Shown: positions 10,221-20,379 of the stretch, piece by piece
How positions within the stretch are numbered: the stretch's first letter is position 1
How the letters are laid out: the number at the start of each line of letters is the position of its first letter
NCBI GenBank assembly: GCA_004352715.1
Contig: SCFE01000075.1
Span: 702,438 to 731,340, forward strand
DNA length: 28,903 nucleotides
Source of the DNA: Hofstenia miamia
Taxonomy: Eukaryota; Xenacoelomorpha; Acoela
Reading direction: 5' to 3'
Translations under genes and position numbers: made by a program
Notes under the pieces: generated by a model
Databases searched by the model: none
Seen by the model: only the letters and a program-made list of their open reading frames with translations
Told to the model about the DNA's origin: nothing

Positions 10221-10792
10221 CACTTTATGAAAACTATCTTATCCGAAAAATGCTAAAAGATAATGTTAATAAATATACGGCTGGGGAAATCTATAATAGT
10301 TAAAAGAAAAGCAACTGGAAGCTAGGGTAGCAAAACTTAAATTAAGCAGAAATAACACATTTTAGTATTTACAAATAATGGATAACAATAACACTCACTT
10401 GTGATCAAACGGTGAGTAATAGCAGAACAAATGTTTAAAACTACTGCGATGTCTGAAATTCAAATTACGCAAACAAAATGGATTCCTCGTACGAGCAACC
10501 AATCAAAATACAAAGAATATTCAATCACTAATTGTACATTGCTTAACGTCGCTATATTACTAAATCGACACATAATATCAATTTACAAATTAGGGATGCA
10601 AATATACTACATTAGTATTTTATACTTATCTTTGTTTTTGGTTTGATTAGCTATTATCTAAATGCGCAGCTAAGCATTTCTTGCACATAACAATCTACAG
10701 GCTATTGCGAGGGACAAAGTTATATGGTGCCTTGATCAATCACATGCACTTAAGTTACAATTACGCATAGGGGTTTTTACATCATGTTTAGC

Positions 10793-10851
10793 TGGCTACT
10801 GATCTTGCATTGTTACATATAGTAACAAATTCGCAATAAGGCTAGTCAGCC
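10793..10851. other. Imperfect palindrome
   Basis: TGTTAC (10811-10816) pairs exactly with GTAACA (10822-10827). The flanks continue as an imperfect inverted repeat: GCTGGCTACTGATCTTGC on the left against GCAATAAGGCTAGTCAGC on the right. It may be a small cruciform or the remnant of a foldback element. Confidence 0.5.
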
Positions 10852-10974
10852 AACCCTAGGAATGTTATTAATTTATTATCTCATTTTAGATCCAAATTTG
10901 TAACAAATAGGAGACCCATAATGAGAAAGATAACGACCGTGTTTATCTTAATGTTGTATTGTTATTGATTGTAT

Positions 10975-11160
10975 ATATTTTATCTGTAGGTTAGGAAGCT
11001 GCATTAGTTTGTACATAGTTTTTACTCTTTTCATCTTGTGGTGGCAGCTAGTGTTAATCGTTATTATGGTTATATTTTAAGTGTAGGATAGGAAGCTGCT
11101 TCATTTATTAACTAGTTTTTACTAGCAGCTAGTATCTATGTTATTTTATTAAATCACACA
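10975..11160 (+). repeat. Diverged tandem duplication, ~97-bp period
   Basis: Two copies share ATATTTTA-GTAGG-TAGGAAGCTGC, then TAGTTTTTACT and GGCAGCTAGT/AGCAGCTAGT in the same order. The first GTAGG is at 10986 and the second at 11083. Copy 2 is shortened by internal deletion. Confidence 0.7.
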
Positions 11161-11799
11161 GTACTGAGCTTGAGATATTAAGTCGAGTTGTGCTCAGTAT
11201 TTATTATCACTAAGTAGTTAGGATACACATCTTTGAGAGAATGAGCTGAGTTGCTGGAATTGGACTAAGCGGCATGGCAGATGGCTTCTTGGCGATCAGA
11301 TACCACTTTGGGCAGTGGGCAAGGAGTACACTCCTTGGCAGTGGGACCATCACGAACTGGAGTCTCTCTCATCTCATTACCTAAACAGTATTGATTACTT
11401 GTTATAATTATATTCGTATGGATCTAAATGTAGTTTGGTCTAGATTAACGTGTACATGAAACAACAAAGGTTCAAACAGTTAGACATTACCCCACTTTGG
11501 AGAATCTGTTATTAATCGTCACTAAATATATCTCAGTTAGTGCGCCTCTCAGCCTGGGTGATGATTCTACAATTTCTTATTGGAACCTTAATTACAAGTT
11601 TGTCCTTCAATGATTAAAGACGCTCTGAAACACTAGCTTAGCCACATTACAAGAAATTCTAGCACAAATTGTTGTAGCCCTCTAACCGCAAAACAAAATG
11701 ACGCAATCAATTACATGATAATAAAACATACTTGAAATGAATATTGTTTTCTTTCTTAAAAAACAATTCTAAACTCGAAATAATGTAGAATATTTTCGA

Positions 11800-11852
11800 G
11801 CGCAGGTGGTGTAGTGGTAGCATAGCAGCCTTCCAAGCTGTTGATCCGGGTT
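11800..11852 (+). tRNA. tRNA-Gly (anticodon UCC), 3' part lost in gap
   Basis: The sequence gives a 7-nt acceptor 5' strand (GCGCAGG, 11800-11806), a D-arm region with GTAGTGGTAGCA (A box), an anticodon stem GCAGC/GCTGT around the loop CTTCCAA (11830-11836) with anticodon TCC at 11832-11834, then a variable region and the start of the T stem (CCGGGTT). This matches eukaryotic cytosolic tRNA-Gly(UCC), which reads GGA. The T loop, the acceptor 3' strand and any poly-T terminator lie in the gap that begins at 11853. A tRNA-derived SINE head cannot be excluded, but the anticodon arm is intact. Confidence 0.88.
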
Positions 11853-12603
11853 NNNNNNNNNNNNNNNNNNNNNNNNNNNNNNNNNNNNNNNNNNNNNNNN
11901 NNNNNNNNNNNNNNNNNNNNNNNNNNNNNNNNNNNNNNNNNNNNNNNNNNNNNNNNNNNNNNNNNNNNNNNNNNNNNNNNNNNNNNNNNNNNNNNNNNNN
12001 NNNNNNNNNNNNNNNNNNNNNNNNNNNNNNNNNNNNNNNNNNNNNNNNNNNNNNNNNNNNNNNNNNNNNNNNNNNNNNNNNNNNNNNNNNNNNNNNNNNN
12101 NNNNNNNNNNNNNNNNNNNNNNNNNNNNNNNNNNNNNNNNNNNNNNNNNNNNNNNNNNNNNNNNNNNNNNNNNNNNNNNNNNNNNNNNNNNNNNNNNNNN
12201 NNNNNNNNNNNNNNNNNNNNNNNNNNNNNNNNNNNNNNNNNNNNNNNNNNNNNNNNNNNNNNNNNNNNNNNNNNNNNNNNNNNNNNNNNNNNNNNNNNNN
12301 NNNNNNNNNNNNNNNNNNNNNNNNNNNNNNNNNNNNNNNNNNNNNNNNNNNNNNNNNNNNNNNNNNNNNNNNNNNNNNNNNNNNNNNNNNNNNNNNNNNN
12401 NNNNNNNNNNNNNNNNNNNNNNNNNNNNNNNNNNNNNNNNNNNNNNNNNNNNNNNNNNNNNNNNNNNNNNNNNNNNNNNNNNNNNNNNNNNNNNNNNNNN
12501 NNNNNNNNNNNNNNNNNNNNNNNNNNNNNNNNNNNNNNNNNNNNNNNNNNNNNNNNNNNNNNNNNNNNNNNNNNNNNNNNNNNNNNNNNNNNNNNNNNNN
12601 NNN
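11853..12603. other. Sequence gap (751 N)
   Basis: This is a run of unknown bases. Open frames that cross it are artefacts. It hides the end of the tRNA and probably the left terminus of a hAT element. Confidence 0.99.
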
Positions 12604-13065
12604 GGGGGGGGGGCGGACCATAATTTTTTATATTTCAATATAATTTATCATTATGATCATATATCCTGTAATCTTATCCATATACTTTGTTTATGATTTC
12701 GTATTTTGAATTCGTTTAATTTAAAATATAAAATTTGAAATTTCATCCATACTAATTCGATTTTTAAGTACATGTATAAATATACTTATGCATAGTAATA
12801 GTATATACATGCACATTATATTCTCGAGTAGTTATGGCGGATTATTATCATTTTACACTCAGATTTTGTAATATATTAGCTAAAATGACCAGTAAAAACA
12901 ATTTGATACAAGAATGACACCATATATATAGCAGTCTATATAATGAATGAATGCATTGAAAAGGTGAACAAAAGTATAGTGCAGTATTCAATATGATGTT
13001 AATGCAATAACATGCAAGTATATGATCATTACACAAAAAATGATTAATAAAATTACAAATGCTGT

Positions 13066-13455
13066 TCATTTCAAAATTATCTTACGATGTTTTTCACTAA
13101 ATTTGTCGATGGCTGACTCCACATCAATAGGAACTCTTCTATGAATAAACATACGAGCAAGACCAGTTAATCGTTCGTCTGTCATCGTAGTACGAAGGTA
13201 TGATTTTAAGTACTTCAAAGAAGAAAATATTATCTCTGCAGAAGCAGTCGTTATTGGTAGTGCACAATATATATGGAGGTAATCATAAATACAGGGATAA
13301 AAATCGGGGTTGCAGTGGGACAAAGCAGTAGCAGGACAAGAAGGAGCATCGGTGTTGTTCATCCACTTCAACTTCCAACGCTCATACTCTGTCTTGCCGT
13401 CGGTCTTTGTATATGGACGATTTATACAAGCTACAGAAAATGTACGATTCAGCAT
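13066..13455 (-). pseudogene. hAT transposase C-terminal (dimerisation) domain
   Basis: A 129-codon frame from an ATG at 13455. Residues 66-107 contain ALPITTASAEIIFSSLKYLK and LRTTMTDERLTGLARMFIHR, the hallmark hATC dimerisation motif (TASAER-FSxLK...R..M...RL..La). The style resembles ZMYM1/52-kDa-repressor-like animal hAT proteins. The DDE catalytic core and BED finger are absent. No stop interrupts the frame, but without the catalytic domain it cannot be a transposase. It might be one exon of a domesticated gene, but flanking hAT termini make a transposon remnant more likely. Confidence 0.85.
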
Positions 13456-13643
13456 GCAAATATTCTAAGTGTAGGATAGCTGTCGCCAGCTAATTTCGTG
13501 ATCCACCATGCGCCCGACTATATTTAATTAACAAATTTTGATATGATGAGCGCCATTTTCAAACAAATGTAATGCTTTCCTTGGATTCATCATCGATTCA
13601 TTGAATCACACGAGGTATACTACTTGCCAAGATCTCGGTCTTG

Positions 13644-13691
13644 GGGAGGGGGGCAGTCACTTGTCCGCCCCCTGGCTACGCTAGTGCTCTG
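13644..13691 (-). repeat. Right terminal inverted repeat of hAT element
   Basis: Read on the minus strand, the terminus is CAGAGCACTAGCGTAGCCAG followed by GGGGCGGAC and a C-rich stretch. CAG at the tip and a GTAGCCAGGGGG core are common in animal hAT and hAT-MITE termini. Confidence 0.65.
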
Positions 13692-13902
13692 AAATGATTT
13701 ATTATTATTATACTGAAGTATAATTTTTGTTTCTGACCAATCTCAAAGTGTTTTCGAGATAAAGCAATCACTTATGATGTAGGTATTTTCTCATTCACAT
13801 TAAAATAGCTTTCCTTAATAAGAAAAAATAAAATTTCTAAATGTGTATTTATGTTTTCGTTTTGCATCATAATGTTACTAATAAATAAATGTGTAATACC
13901 AA

Positions 13903-14225
13903 CAGGCGCGGTCCTAGAAGATTTCGAGTGGGGGAAGGGGCTTCAATTTTTTATTTTATATTGTAAAATGATTATATATTTGCAATTAATTCAAAATCTA
14001 ATCGTATTTTCCAAAAATGGCAATGATTTATGAAGTTCAAAAAACCTTAAGATTTATATTTATACATATGAAAGCAAGTATTTTAAAGACATTGTTTATT
14101 GATGGCAGAGCATAAATAATTCAAAAAAATGGTTTTTATCTTATGAAAAACACGAAAAAATTATTTATTATTGAAATAATCACATTATGCTTAGATCATT
14201 TGCAAAGGGGACAGCCGTACCCCTG
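13903..14225. mobile_element. MITE-like element, hAT type (tentative)
   Basis: The 323-bp segment begins CAGGCGCGGTCCTAG followed by a G-rich stretch (13931-13942) and ends GGGGACAGCCGTACCCCTG at 14225. The outer ends form a short imperfect inverted repeat (CAGGCG against CAGGGG). G-rich/C-rich ends around AT-rich sequence are typical of non-autonomous hAT elements. The flanks AATACCAA and AAACCATG do not form a clean 8-bp target duplication. Internal open frames have no recognisable domain. Confidence 0.45.
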
Positions 14226-14820
14226 AAACCATGCCGAATTATAAAATAGGTAACTTAAAAATCAATTCTAGTATATTATCTTAGCTTCTACCAAAATCAT
14301 CACAGCTAAACGAACAATCCTGTTAGATGACCACAGACAAAAACACTGGTTTGCATAATTTTGTATTTTGTTATTTCCATTAGTTGTTGAAATTGAGCTT
14401 AAGGGTATTCGGGTGGGCCTTTTCAGGTATGGATGCATATGAACCTCTTAGTAGCAGGTGTAGGTACAAAAATATCTTATGACAAGTTACAAAATCTAGC
14501 TAAAGGTACTTTTTAGCAGCACAGACTTACTAGGTAATAATTCTCAGTACTGACTTTTTTTCGGTTAAACTGCGCTTGGCTAGGGTTGGACTGAGTCATT
14601 GGAAAAGAATAGCTAAAATTGAAAAAAATAGACTATTACAAAACAGTTGTAGTGAATACAATATAATATCATAAACAACGTTTTGAAATTGTATATTAGT
14701 ATCATATACTCTTGAAAGACTTCATTTAGTGTTTCAATTTCAATGTGCAGATTCTATTAGAAGTTTCTAATATACCTAACTTTGTCCTAGCAAGGCGCAA
14801 AATCGTGAAAATTTCCTAAC
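14226..14820. other. AT-rich intergenic sequence
   Basis: I see no gene, RNA or clear repeat in this stretch. Confidence 0.55.
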
Positions 14821-15779
14821 GACCTGTTTTCTAAACATTTGAATGAATATGTATCGGAAATCAAATTCACAATAGAACATGAAAAAGACAATAGGATAAA
14901 CTTTCTTGATAACACAGTAACTAAGCATATAAATGACATTTCAACCAAATGGTACCAAAAGCCAACTTGTACAGGTTTATACATACCATTCTCATCAAAT
15001 TGTGATGAACGTCATAAAATCAATACCATTTCATGCTTAATCAATAGAATATTTGAATCATGCTCTAATTATAAAATTTTAACAGAAAGTTTGGATAAAA
15101 TAACAGAGGATCTTAAAAATGATGGCTATCCACAAAAATTAATTCGTAAGATCATTGATAGAAAATTTTCATCCAAGAAACAACCATTAAATGCTACAAA
15201 TAACCAAGAAAAAACAAATATATACTGGAAGTTACCATTCATAAGAACACGAGAAGAACAACTGAAGAGAACCATAAGAACATATAACAAAGAATTACAA
15301 GTTTCGAAAATTTGTCCAGTATTTTGTGCAAAGAAAACCATGCAGATGTTCCTTAATAAAGATCACATACCGATTTCCCTGTCTTCTAATATCGTTTCTT
15401 CATACGACTGTGATAAATGTTCAAGTTCATACATTGGCGAGACTAGAAGACATTTAGAAAGTCGGGCAAAAGAACATATAAGAGGGAAACTACAATCAGA
15501 AATATATATTCATGGATGTGCACCTAAGCTGAAACATTTTAACATACTAGTAAAGCATCGTGAAACTAAGATAGCAGAAGCCATATGTATTAAATCAACC
15601 AAGAAAACCTCAATAAATAAACAAAGACATCAATCGAATTTAAACATTTATTAAGATCAAAAACATTTAATGAAAAAGTTCGGGAACATTGCTACAAATG
15701 CTTGAAGATGACAACAATGTTTGTCGAAACATGTCGCGATAAAAGCAATAAACGTTTTCATAAATATATATATATATTA
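14821..15779 (+). mobile_element. 5'-truncated Penelope-like element
   Basis: The element keeps the end of the RT domain, the linker, a GIY-YIG endonuclease, a short 3' region with a hairpin (15710-15725) and AATAAA (15747-15752), and a short TA-rich tail. Homology starts abruptly at about 14821, as expected of 5' truncation during retrotransposition. Confidence 0.88.
14839..15654 (+). CDS. Penelope-like RT C-terminus + GIY-YIG endonuclease (partial)
   Basis: Penelope-like elements pair a telomerase-related RT with a GIY-YIG nuclease that nicks the target. The open frame has 271 codons. It has no ATG at its left edge (it opens at a TTG) because the element is truncated, and homology extends slightly upstream to about 14821. 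Residues 1-75 are the RT C-terminal part: IKFTIEHEKDNRINFLD and TKWYQKPTCTGLYIPFSS are strongly diagnostic. Residues 125-185 form the linker with YWKLPF. Residues 189-250 are the nuclease: CDKC (191-194, the CCHH-type insertion of animal Penelope elements), YIGETRRHLESRAKEH with Tyr198, Arg204 and His213, and the metal-binding Glu247 in KIAEAICIK. No stop or frameshift interrupts it, so decay is recent compared with other elements in the window. The polymerase active site is missing. Confidence 0.9.
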   Translation: MNEYVSEIKFTIEHEKDNRINFLDNTVTKHINDISTKWYQKPTCTGLYIPFSSNCDERHKINTISCLINRIFESCSNYKILTESLDKITEDLKNDGYPQKLIRKIIDRKFSSKKQPLNATNNQEKTNIYWKLPFIRTREEQLKRTIRTYNKELQVSKICPVFCAKKTMQMFLNKDHIPISLSSNIVSSYDCDKCSSSYIGETRRHLESRAKEHIRGKLQSEIYIHGCAPKLKHFNILVKHRETKIAEAICIKSTKKTSINKQRHQSNLNIY

Positions 15780-15780
15780 G

Positions 15781-17039
15781 GTCTGGGTGATGCGGACCTT
15801 TGAAATTGATTCGATTAGCATTGAAAAGATCGATTATCGATTCAAATATTGAAAACTAAGTTTGCTTTAAGTATATATTTTTTATTTGCCCTTATAAACA
15901 TTAGACTATTAAAATTTTAGCGTTGAGTGATTGTCAGATCGTATTTCCTCCAAAATAACGCGTGTTGTAAAGTACTGTTTACACAGATATGGAAGTGGTG
16001 CCGTGCCCTCAATTGGTGACCATGACTAGTCCGGTTGCCGAAATACCCCAATGTGGGTACCGGCTTTGGCATATCGTCACATTTTCTTGACCTGGTTTTG
16101 ATCGCTTTACCTGGTTTCACTATATTTATAGGTTAAATGCCCTTTTTGATTGGTTATGACATTGGTTTTAGTCCGTTTTTTGCATTACATAATGCATTTG
16201 TACAGCTGAAAAAAACGCGTATTGAACGCACACGTGCTTAAGATATTCGATTAACCCTAAATATCTCATTATTCGTTTAGAGACGGAAGCCAAAAAAATC
16301 GAGACAACTTATTTAATGCTTTTAATTTTGCAACTATTAAAAACGTGTTTTGTTTTAATCTTGCTAATCCTATGTAAGTGATTATTCCGTGATAGATTAA
16401 TTTCAAGCTGTGATTATTTCCAATCATTGATGGTAATACTTTGAATTATAACTTTAAGCCCAATTAATAAGCAGAGCTTAACGCCGTGGTGATCCGGATA
16501 TCAAAAAAAGCTGCCAATGTAAAAATTCCGCCTCGTACATAATTAAACTGAATGTTTCTCTGAAGATATAATCTAACAATGGATTATGAGATCACAGGTT
16601 TGTCCTTTTAAAGGCAAAGTGGGCAATGGTCATTTTTACTAAGAATTTTCATAAGTTCTAAATCATTACTATATTACGATTCATTTGCAATATAGTATAC
16701 CCTATGATTTGATCTTCCATTATGTAAACATTATGTTTCCACTGTGGAAACACACTGTAAATTTTAAAGAGTAATAAATTTGGAGCATTTAATGATTATA
16801 TTTTGATCAATTTTAATAATTTATAGTAATTTCATGTTTACATTATGTAAACACAATGTTTCTCTAATGTATGTTATTCATTCGAGTGAGACATGTAGCA
16901 AAAGAAATTGGAATGTGAAATAATTAATAACAAAATGTAACCTAGTAACGAATGACAATAAATGATAAATTTAATTTTTATAAAAATTCTATTAACTTTT
17001 TAAATATATTTTTAAATTTCAAAGTATGCAAATTGCATA
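15781..17039. other. Intergenic sequence; possible transposon end at 15781
   Basis: No gene is recognised. It opens with GGTCTGGGTGATGCGGACC right after the TA-rich tail, a sequence reminiscent of DNA-transposon termini, but I find no inverted partner. A 67-codon minus-strand frame (15917-16120) has no known domain. Two short palindromes lie at 16735-16751 and 16836-16852. Confidence 0.5.
16735..16852. other. Two related palindromes
   Basis: GTTTCCAC-T-GTGGAAAC at 16735-16751 and GTTTACA-TTA-TGTAAAC at 16836-16852 are each perfect inverted repeats. Both are preceded or followed by ATTATGT and flanked by similar AT-rich sequence, so they may be diverged copies of one unit. Confidence 0.6.
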
Positions 17040-17049
17040 TAAAAATAAA

Positions 17050-17350
17050 TTTATTATACTCAGCAGGGCACCTTGATTTTTAGACGAGGGAGCGCGGCGG
17101 GGAGAGCGCGATTTGCAAACAACACCGCCAACTTATATTTTAAAAAGTAATTACATTTCGTGAAAAGGTTTTTTATAAACAAAAATATGAATATAAAACT
17201 TCTCTTATTTATTAATATTTTTGAAAATATGTTTTTTCAATATTTGCGCACTCGTCGGAGTATAAAGAAGCCTTATAGTCGGATATCGTATATCTTATCG
17301 ATTTACTATTATCATCAACTTTTGATATTTTTAACGTTTTAGGATCGTTA
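17050..17350 (+). other. Possible left end and 5' UTR of the MULE element
   Basis: A GC-rich patch, GGGCACCTTGATTTTTAG followed by a G/C-rich run (17050-17112), stands out against AT-rich surroundings 240 bp before the transposase ATG. It could be the left terminal inverted repeat. I could not find the complementary right end near 19440-19700. Confidence 0.35.
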
Positions 17351-19436
17351 TGACGGAATTAGTAGTTCTAAGTGATTCCGAAATTGATACTATTGAGAGG
17401 GCTGAAGAACCTATTTCTCATGTTAGTGAGAATTTAAAGCAGTGTGAGAACAATGGTTCTCTACTTGATTCCTCAACAGTTGATTTTTGACTTAAAATAT
17501 CACTTGAGGGTTCCCAACGAAATGCTTTTATTGCTAGTTGTTTATCAACTATTAAGGTTGAGCACCGACCTTTTTATTTAAACTATATGGGCCCAATTTT
17601 CACTAAATGTAAAAAAATGTTCTTCTTTTCATTCCATTGTGTCCTGGAATATATTGCAGTGGTATTGTTATAGATTTTTTTGCTTTTACAATAACTTTCT
17701 ACGATTCTTCAGTGAATATTGAATACGGTAACACTATAATGACTAATGATATGAAGTTTTTTACTTGGTTGATAGCCAATTTAACTTGCGTTTTAAATAA
17801 TCAATCCCCGCCTTCAACTGTTAACGAAGTTTTTGATTATATTAATAATAATATTGTTAATTTCCGCTCCGTTTTGGATACCGCAATCACCGGTTCTTTA
17901 AGTGATTCTGGTGAAGGTGATGTCAGCTTGCCATATGATGGTAAATGCCTCTAGTATTAACGTAAGTGATACTGTTACAAAAGATGTACATATAAATGTG
18001 AATAAACTTCCAATTCAAAAATTTTTGTTAATAAACGACGTTTTTTTTTACCATCAGTAAGTGCCACCTTCCCATACTTGATAAGATTCCTAAGGGTTTA
18101 AAAGAAAGTATTTATTTTATTTACGATAATTTGAAAAACTGTAACAGTAGTAGAAATGTTTTTAATGATGATTGAGGAGGTTTATATCAAAGGTTCTGTT
18201 AAAACTGATTATTTTGTTTATGATGGAAAGCCAATCTATGTTAGAAAGTACAATGATTTGTTTTGCAAAGAGGACAATATAGGTTACAAGAGGAGTTTTA
18301 TTCCTCTTGATCCCCAGCCTGAAAATATTTTTCCGCGTGTCAGCGTTATTACTCTACTCTTAAAGAAGACAACAATTATCATCACAGCGTTTCAATTTAA
18401 TCTGTGTCAGGTTTTGATTCTTCCATTGCTCTTATTGAATATATCCAAAATCGCGCTCAGTTATATTCAATTAAAAATTCATCTGTTGAGAAGCCGTTAT
18501 GCAGTAATTTCGCAAGTAATCTTCAAGATGTTTATAATACGACGATTTCTCACCCATTTGTTCAGGACGTGCGCACAGCAAAGGGTGCTGTTGCAACTTG
18601 TGTTATTCACAAAGCAGCAGATTGAAAACTTAATTGTGCAATGTATTCGGTTTTAGGTATTGATAAAACATATAATTTAGGTGATATGTGTGTTACGGCC
18701 ACTGTTTATAAACACTTTGAATTAATAAGAAAAAATACTAGGGAATCGCCTATTATTGCTGCTCCAATGTTTTTTCCCAATTTTTTATGTACTATGACTT
18801 GTATTTTTTGAACATAATTTGAAAAATTGGTGATTGGATCTGATAATGAAAGAGCGCTTAAAAAATCAATTTCACTTATGCACCCCAACTCACGTGCAAT
18901 TTTTTGTGTGCACACTTGAAAAACAACTTAAAGTATTTTTTGGCAAATTCTGTTGGTCCTTAAATCTCAAAGAATGCAGCTTTTTGAAATATTCGGTGAA
19001 CATGGATTACTAAAGTGCAATAGTGAAGGTGAGTATGGCATTCTTTCCGGAAGACTTTCTATGAAATACAAATATGTGTGTAAAAAATTGTTGAAATATT
19101 TTAATACAAATATGAGATATGCTTTACATTGTAATTTTTCAGCTGGTTATAATAATTTAACTAATAACAAATGTGAATCGCTAAATGATGTTTTAAAAGA
19201 AAAGTTTGACTGGAAAAGGGCATCTTTGGTTGCAATGATAGAAAAACTTTGAGGTTGTGCAGCAACATTTTTTGGACTTTGAGAGGGCGCTATATGGACA
19301 ATGTAATTTTGTATTTAAAAATCAAATTGAACTAGATTTTTATCGATATACCTCTATGGAGAAAGATCGTCAACTAAAAGATTGTCCTACACAAATTCAG
19401 GAATTTATGTGGAAAAATCAGCTTATATGGTTATGA
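17350..19436 (+). pseudogene. MULE-like transposase (decayed, DDE residues still readable)
   Basis: This is a remnant of about 690 codons. Frames change near 17630, 17950-18150, 18330 and 19250. It starts MTELVVLSDSEIDTIE (ATG at 17350). The core in frame 2 shows GIDKTYNLGD with Asp at 18662-18664, GSDNERALKKSI with Asp at 18842-18844, and NNKCESLNDVLK with Glu at 19175-19177. The order and surroundings fit MULE (Mutator-like) transposases: CVTATVYKHFELIRKNT and SPIIAAPMFF after the first Asp match the animal subfamily. An upstream segment, DYFVYDGKPIYVRKYNDLFC (about 18197-18256), also belongs to it. The C-terminal stretch in frame 0 (VVQQHFLDFERALYGQ) ends with TGA at 19434-19436. In-frame stops at 18626, 18809, 18815 and 18916 make it dead. 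The superfamily call rests on recalled motif patterns rather than alignment. Confidence 0.8.
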
Positions 19437-19463
19437 GGAATGAATAGATAGAGGGACGCATTA

Positions 19464-19464
<1 letters not shown>

Positions 19465-19501
<37 letters not shown>
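19465..19501. repeat. (TA)n microsatellite
   Basis: An uninterrupted TA dinucleotide run of about 37 bp, 28 bp after the MULE stop codon. Confidence 0.95.
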
Positions 19502-19685
19502 CCTGTATAGGTATATTACAGTAATGCTGTTAGGAAGGTAAAATTTTTCGTATAGCAGTGATAGGACTAAGTCTAAGTGTTGTAACCACATACAATGAAT
19601 TTTGCATTAAGAGGGAGAATGGGCAATTGCCCTTCTTTTTCATAACTTTATGTGTTTGCAGCACTTGGTGAAGATACTGCTATTT
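19502..19685. other. Short intergenic stretch
   Basis: It contains a perfect 12-bp palindrome, GGGCAATTGCCC, at 19621-19632, and nothing else recognisable. Confidence 0.6.
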
Positions 19686-20041
19686 TACAACCCAATAATC
19701 ATTTGTGGTTGCAACCAATGTTTCGATTAGGTTGATTCTTTTACATAAAGGCTTTGCACAGAGGTTTCATGAAATATCAATTTTAAACGAACTGGTTGCG
19801 TGGACGTGTTAATCATCGTTGCAGCAATGTTACAGAAATGTTGAATTAGCAACATGAATTTTAACTGCAAAATACAGTATGTGAACGCGTTTTAACTGCA
19901 TGAAACACTTTATCATTAGCCAATTAATTAAATATCAATGAATAAACACCTACAAAGCTATAGGCTTATAATAAAACACTAAAGATCTGCAGACAATACT
20001 GCTTTGCACAGATGTTTATAACAATGCATTGAGCAAAGCAA
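19686..20041. repeat. Dispersed repeat family R, copy A
   Basis: The copy begins TACAACCCAATAA and runs to at least AACAATGCATTGAGC. Copies at 23786-24045 and 24661-24997 begin with the same TACAACCCAATAA. Similarity is moderate in the first 100 bp, with several mismatches and a small indel near 19770, and close to identical from about 19795 on. The shared start marks a repeat or duplication boundary. No coding sequence is evident. The right end is unknown because copy C runs into a gap. Confidence 0.8.
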
Positions 20042-20379
20042 TTAGACACACACAAAACAATATTTGTAGTCATGAATATCAAATTAACAATACAAAACTG
20101 GTTTTGTTGATAGTGCATTACATTACAAGACATGTAAATACTAATTTATTCAATATGATCAATTGGTCCTATGATGCACATTTTTAGATGTCTAGAAAGA
20201 TTTTATATAGAATTTGGGACAATAAATTGATTTCAATTTCTTCTTAAATAAAATTTTCAATTTTTTTTAAATAGTTTTAAGCCAAAAAACATGTTTTTGT
20301 TTCATGTATGCATTTGCCAAAAAATTAAATTTTTAATGAGAAATTGAAACGACATCTTTAATTGCTAAATTTAAAAACA
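20042..20379. other. AT-rich intergenic sequence
   Basis: No gene is seen. The early part may still belong to repeat family R, whose right end cannot be seen in copy C. Confidence 0.5.

Larger units (their letters stand above)
10221..11799. other. AT-rich intergenic sequence with small repeats
   Basis: No gene is recognisable. A 71-codon open frame at 10431-10646 has no identifiable domain and is probably chance. An imperfect palindrome lies around 10793-10851 and a diverged tandem duplication at 10975-11160. Confidence 0.55.
12604..13691 (-). mobile_element. Internally deleted hAT transposon
   Basis: The right end, read inward on the minus strand from 13691, begins CAGAGCACTAGCG followed by TAGCCAGGGGGCGGAC. 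The left side emerges from the gap as a G run followed by CGGACCATAA (12614 on), which matches the GGGGGCGGAC block of the right end in opposite orientation. Between them lies only the C-terminal hAT dimerisation domain. Just 236 bp separate the start of that frame from the right end, too little for the rest of a transposase, so this is a deletion derivative. The 8 bp outside the right end are AAATGATT. The matching target duplication, if any, is in the gap. Confidence 0.7.

Noticed and set aside
11707-12638. Long open frames across the first gap (both strands)
   Set aside because: They are open only because the bases are unknown.
13273-13479. Plus-strand 68-codon frame
   Set aside because: It is the antisense shadow of the hAT dimerisation domain.
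15126-15341. Minus-strand frame within the Penelope region
   Set aside because: It is a shadow of the GIY-YIG/RT reading frame on the other strand.
15700-15730. Complete hammerhead ribozyme
   Set aside because: GATGA and GAAAC are present around a stem, but the CU before GAUGA is AA, stem II does not close directly on the core, and no stem I or III is evident.
18706-18915. Minus-strand 69-codon gene
   Set aside because: It is a shadow of the MULE transposase frame.
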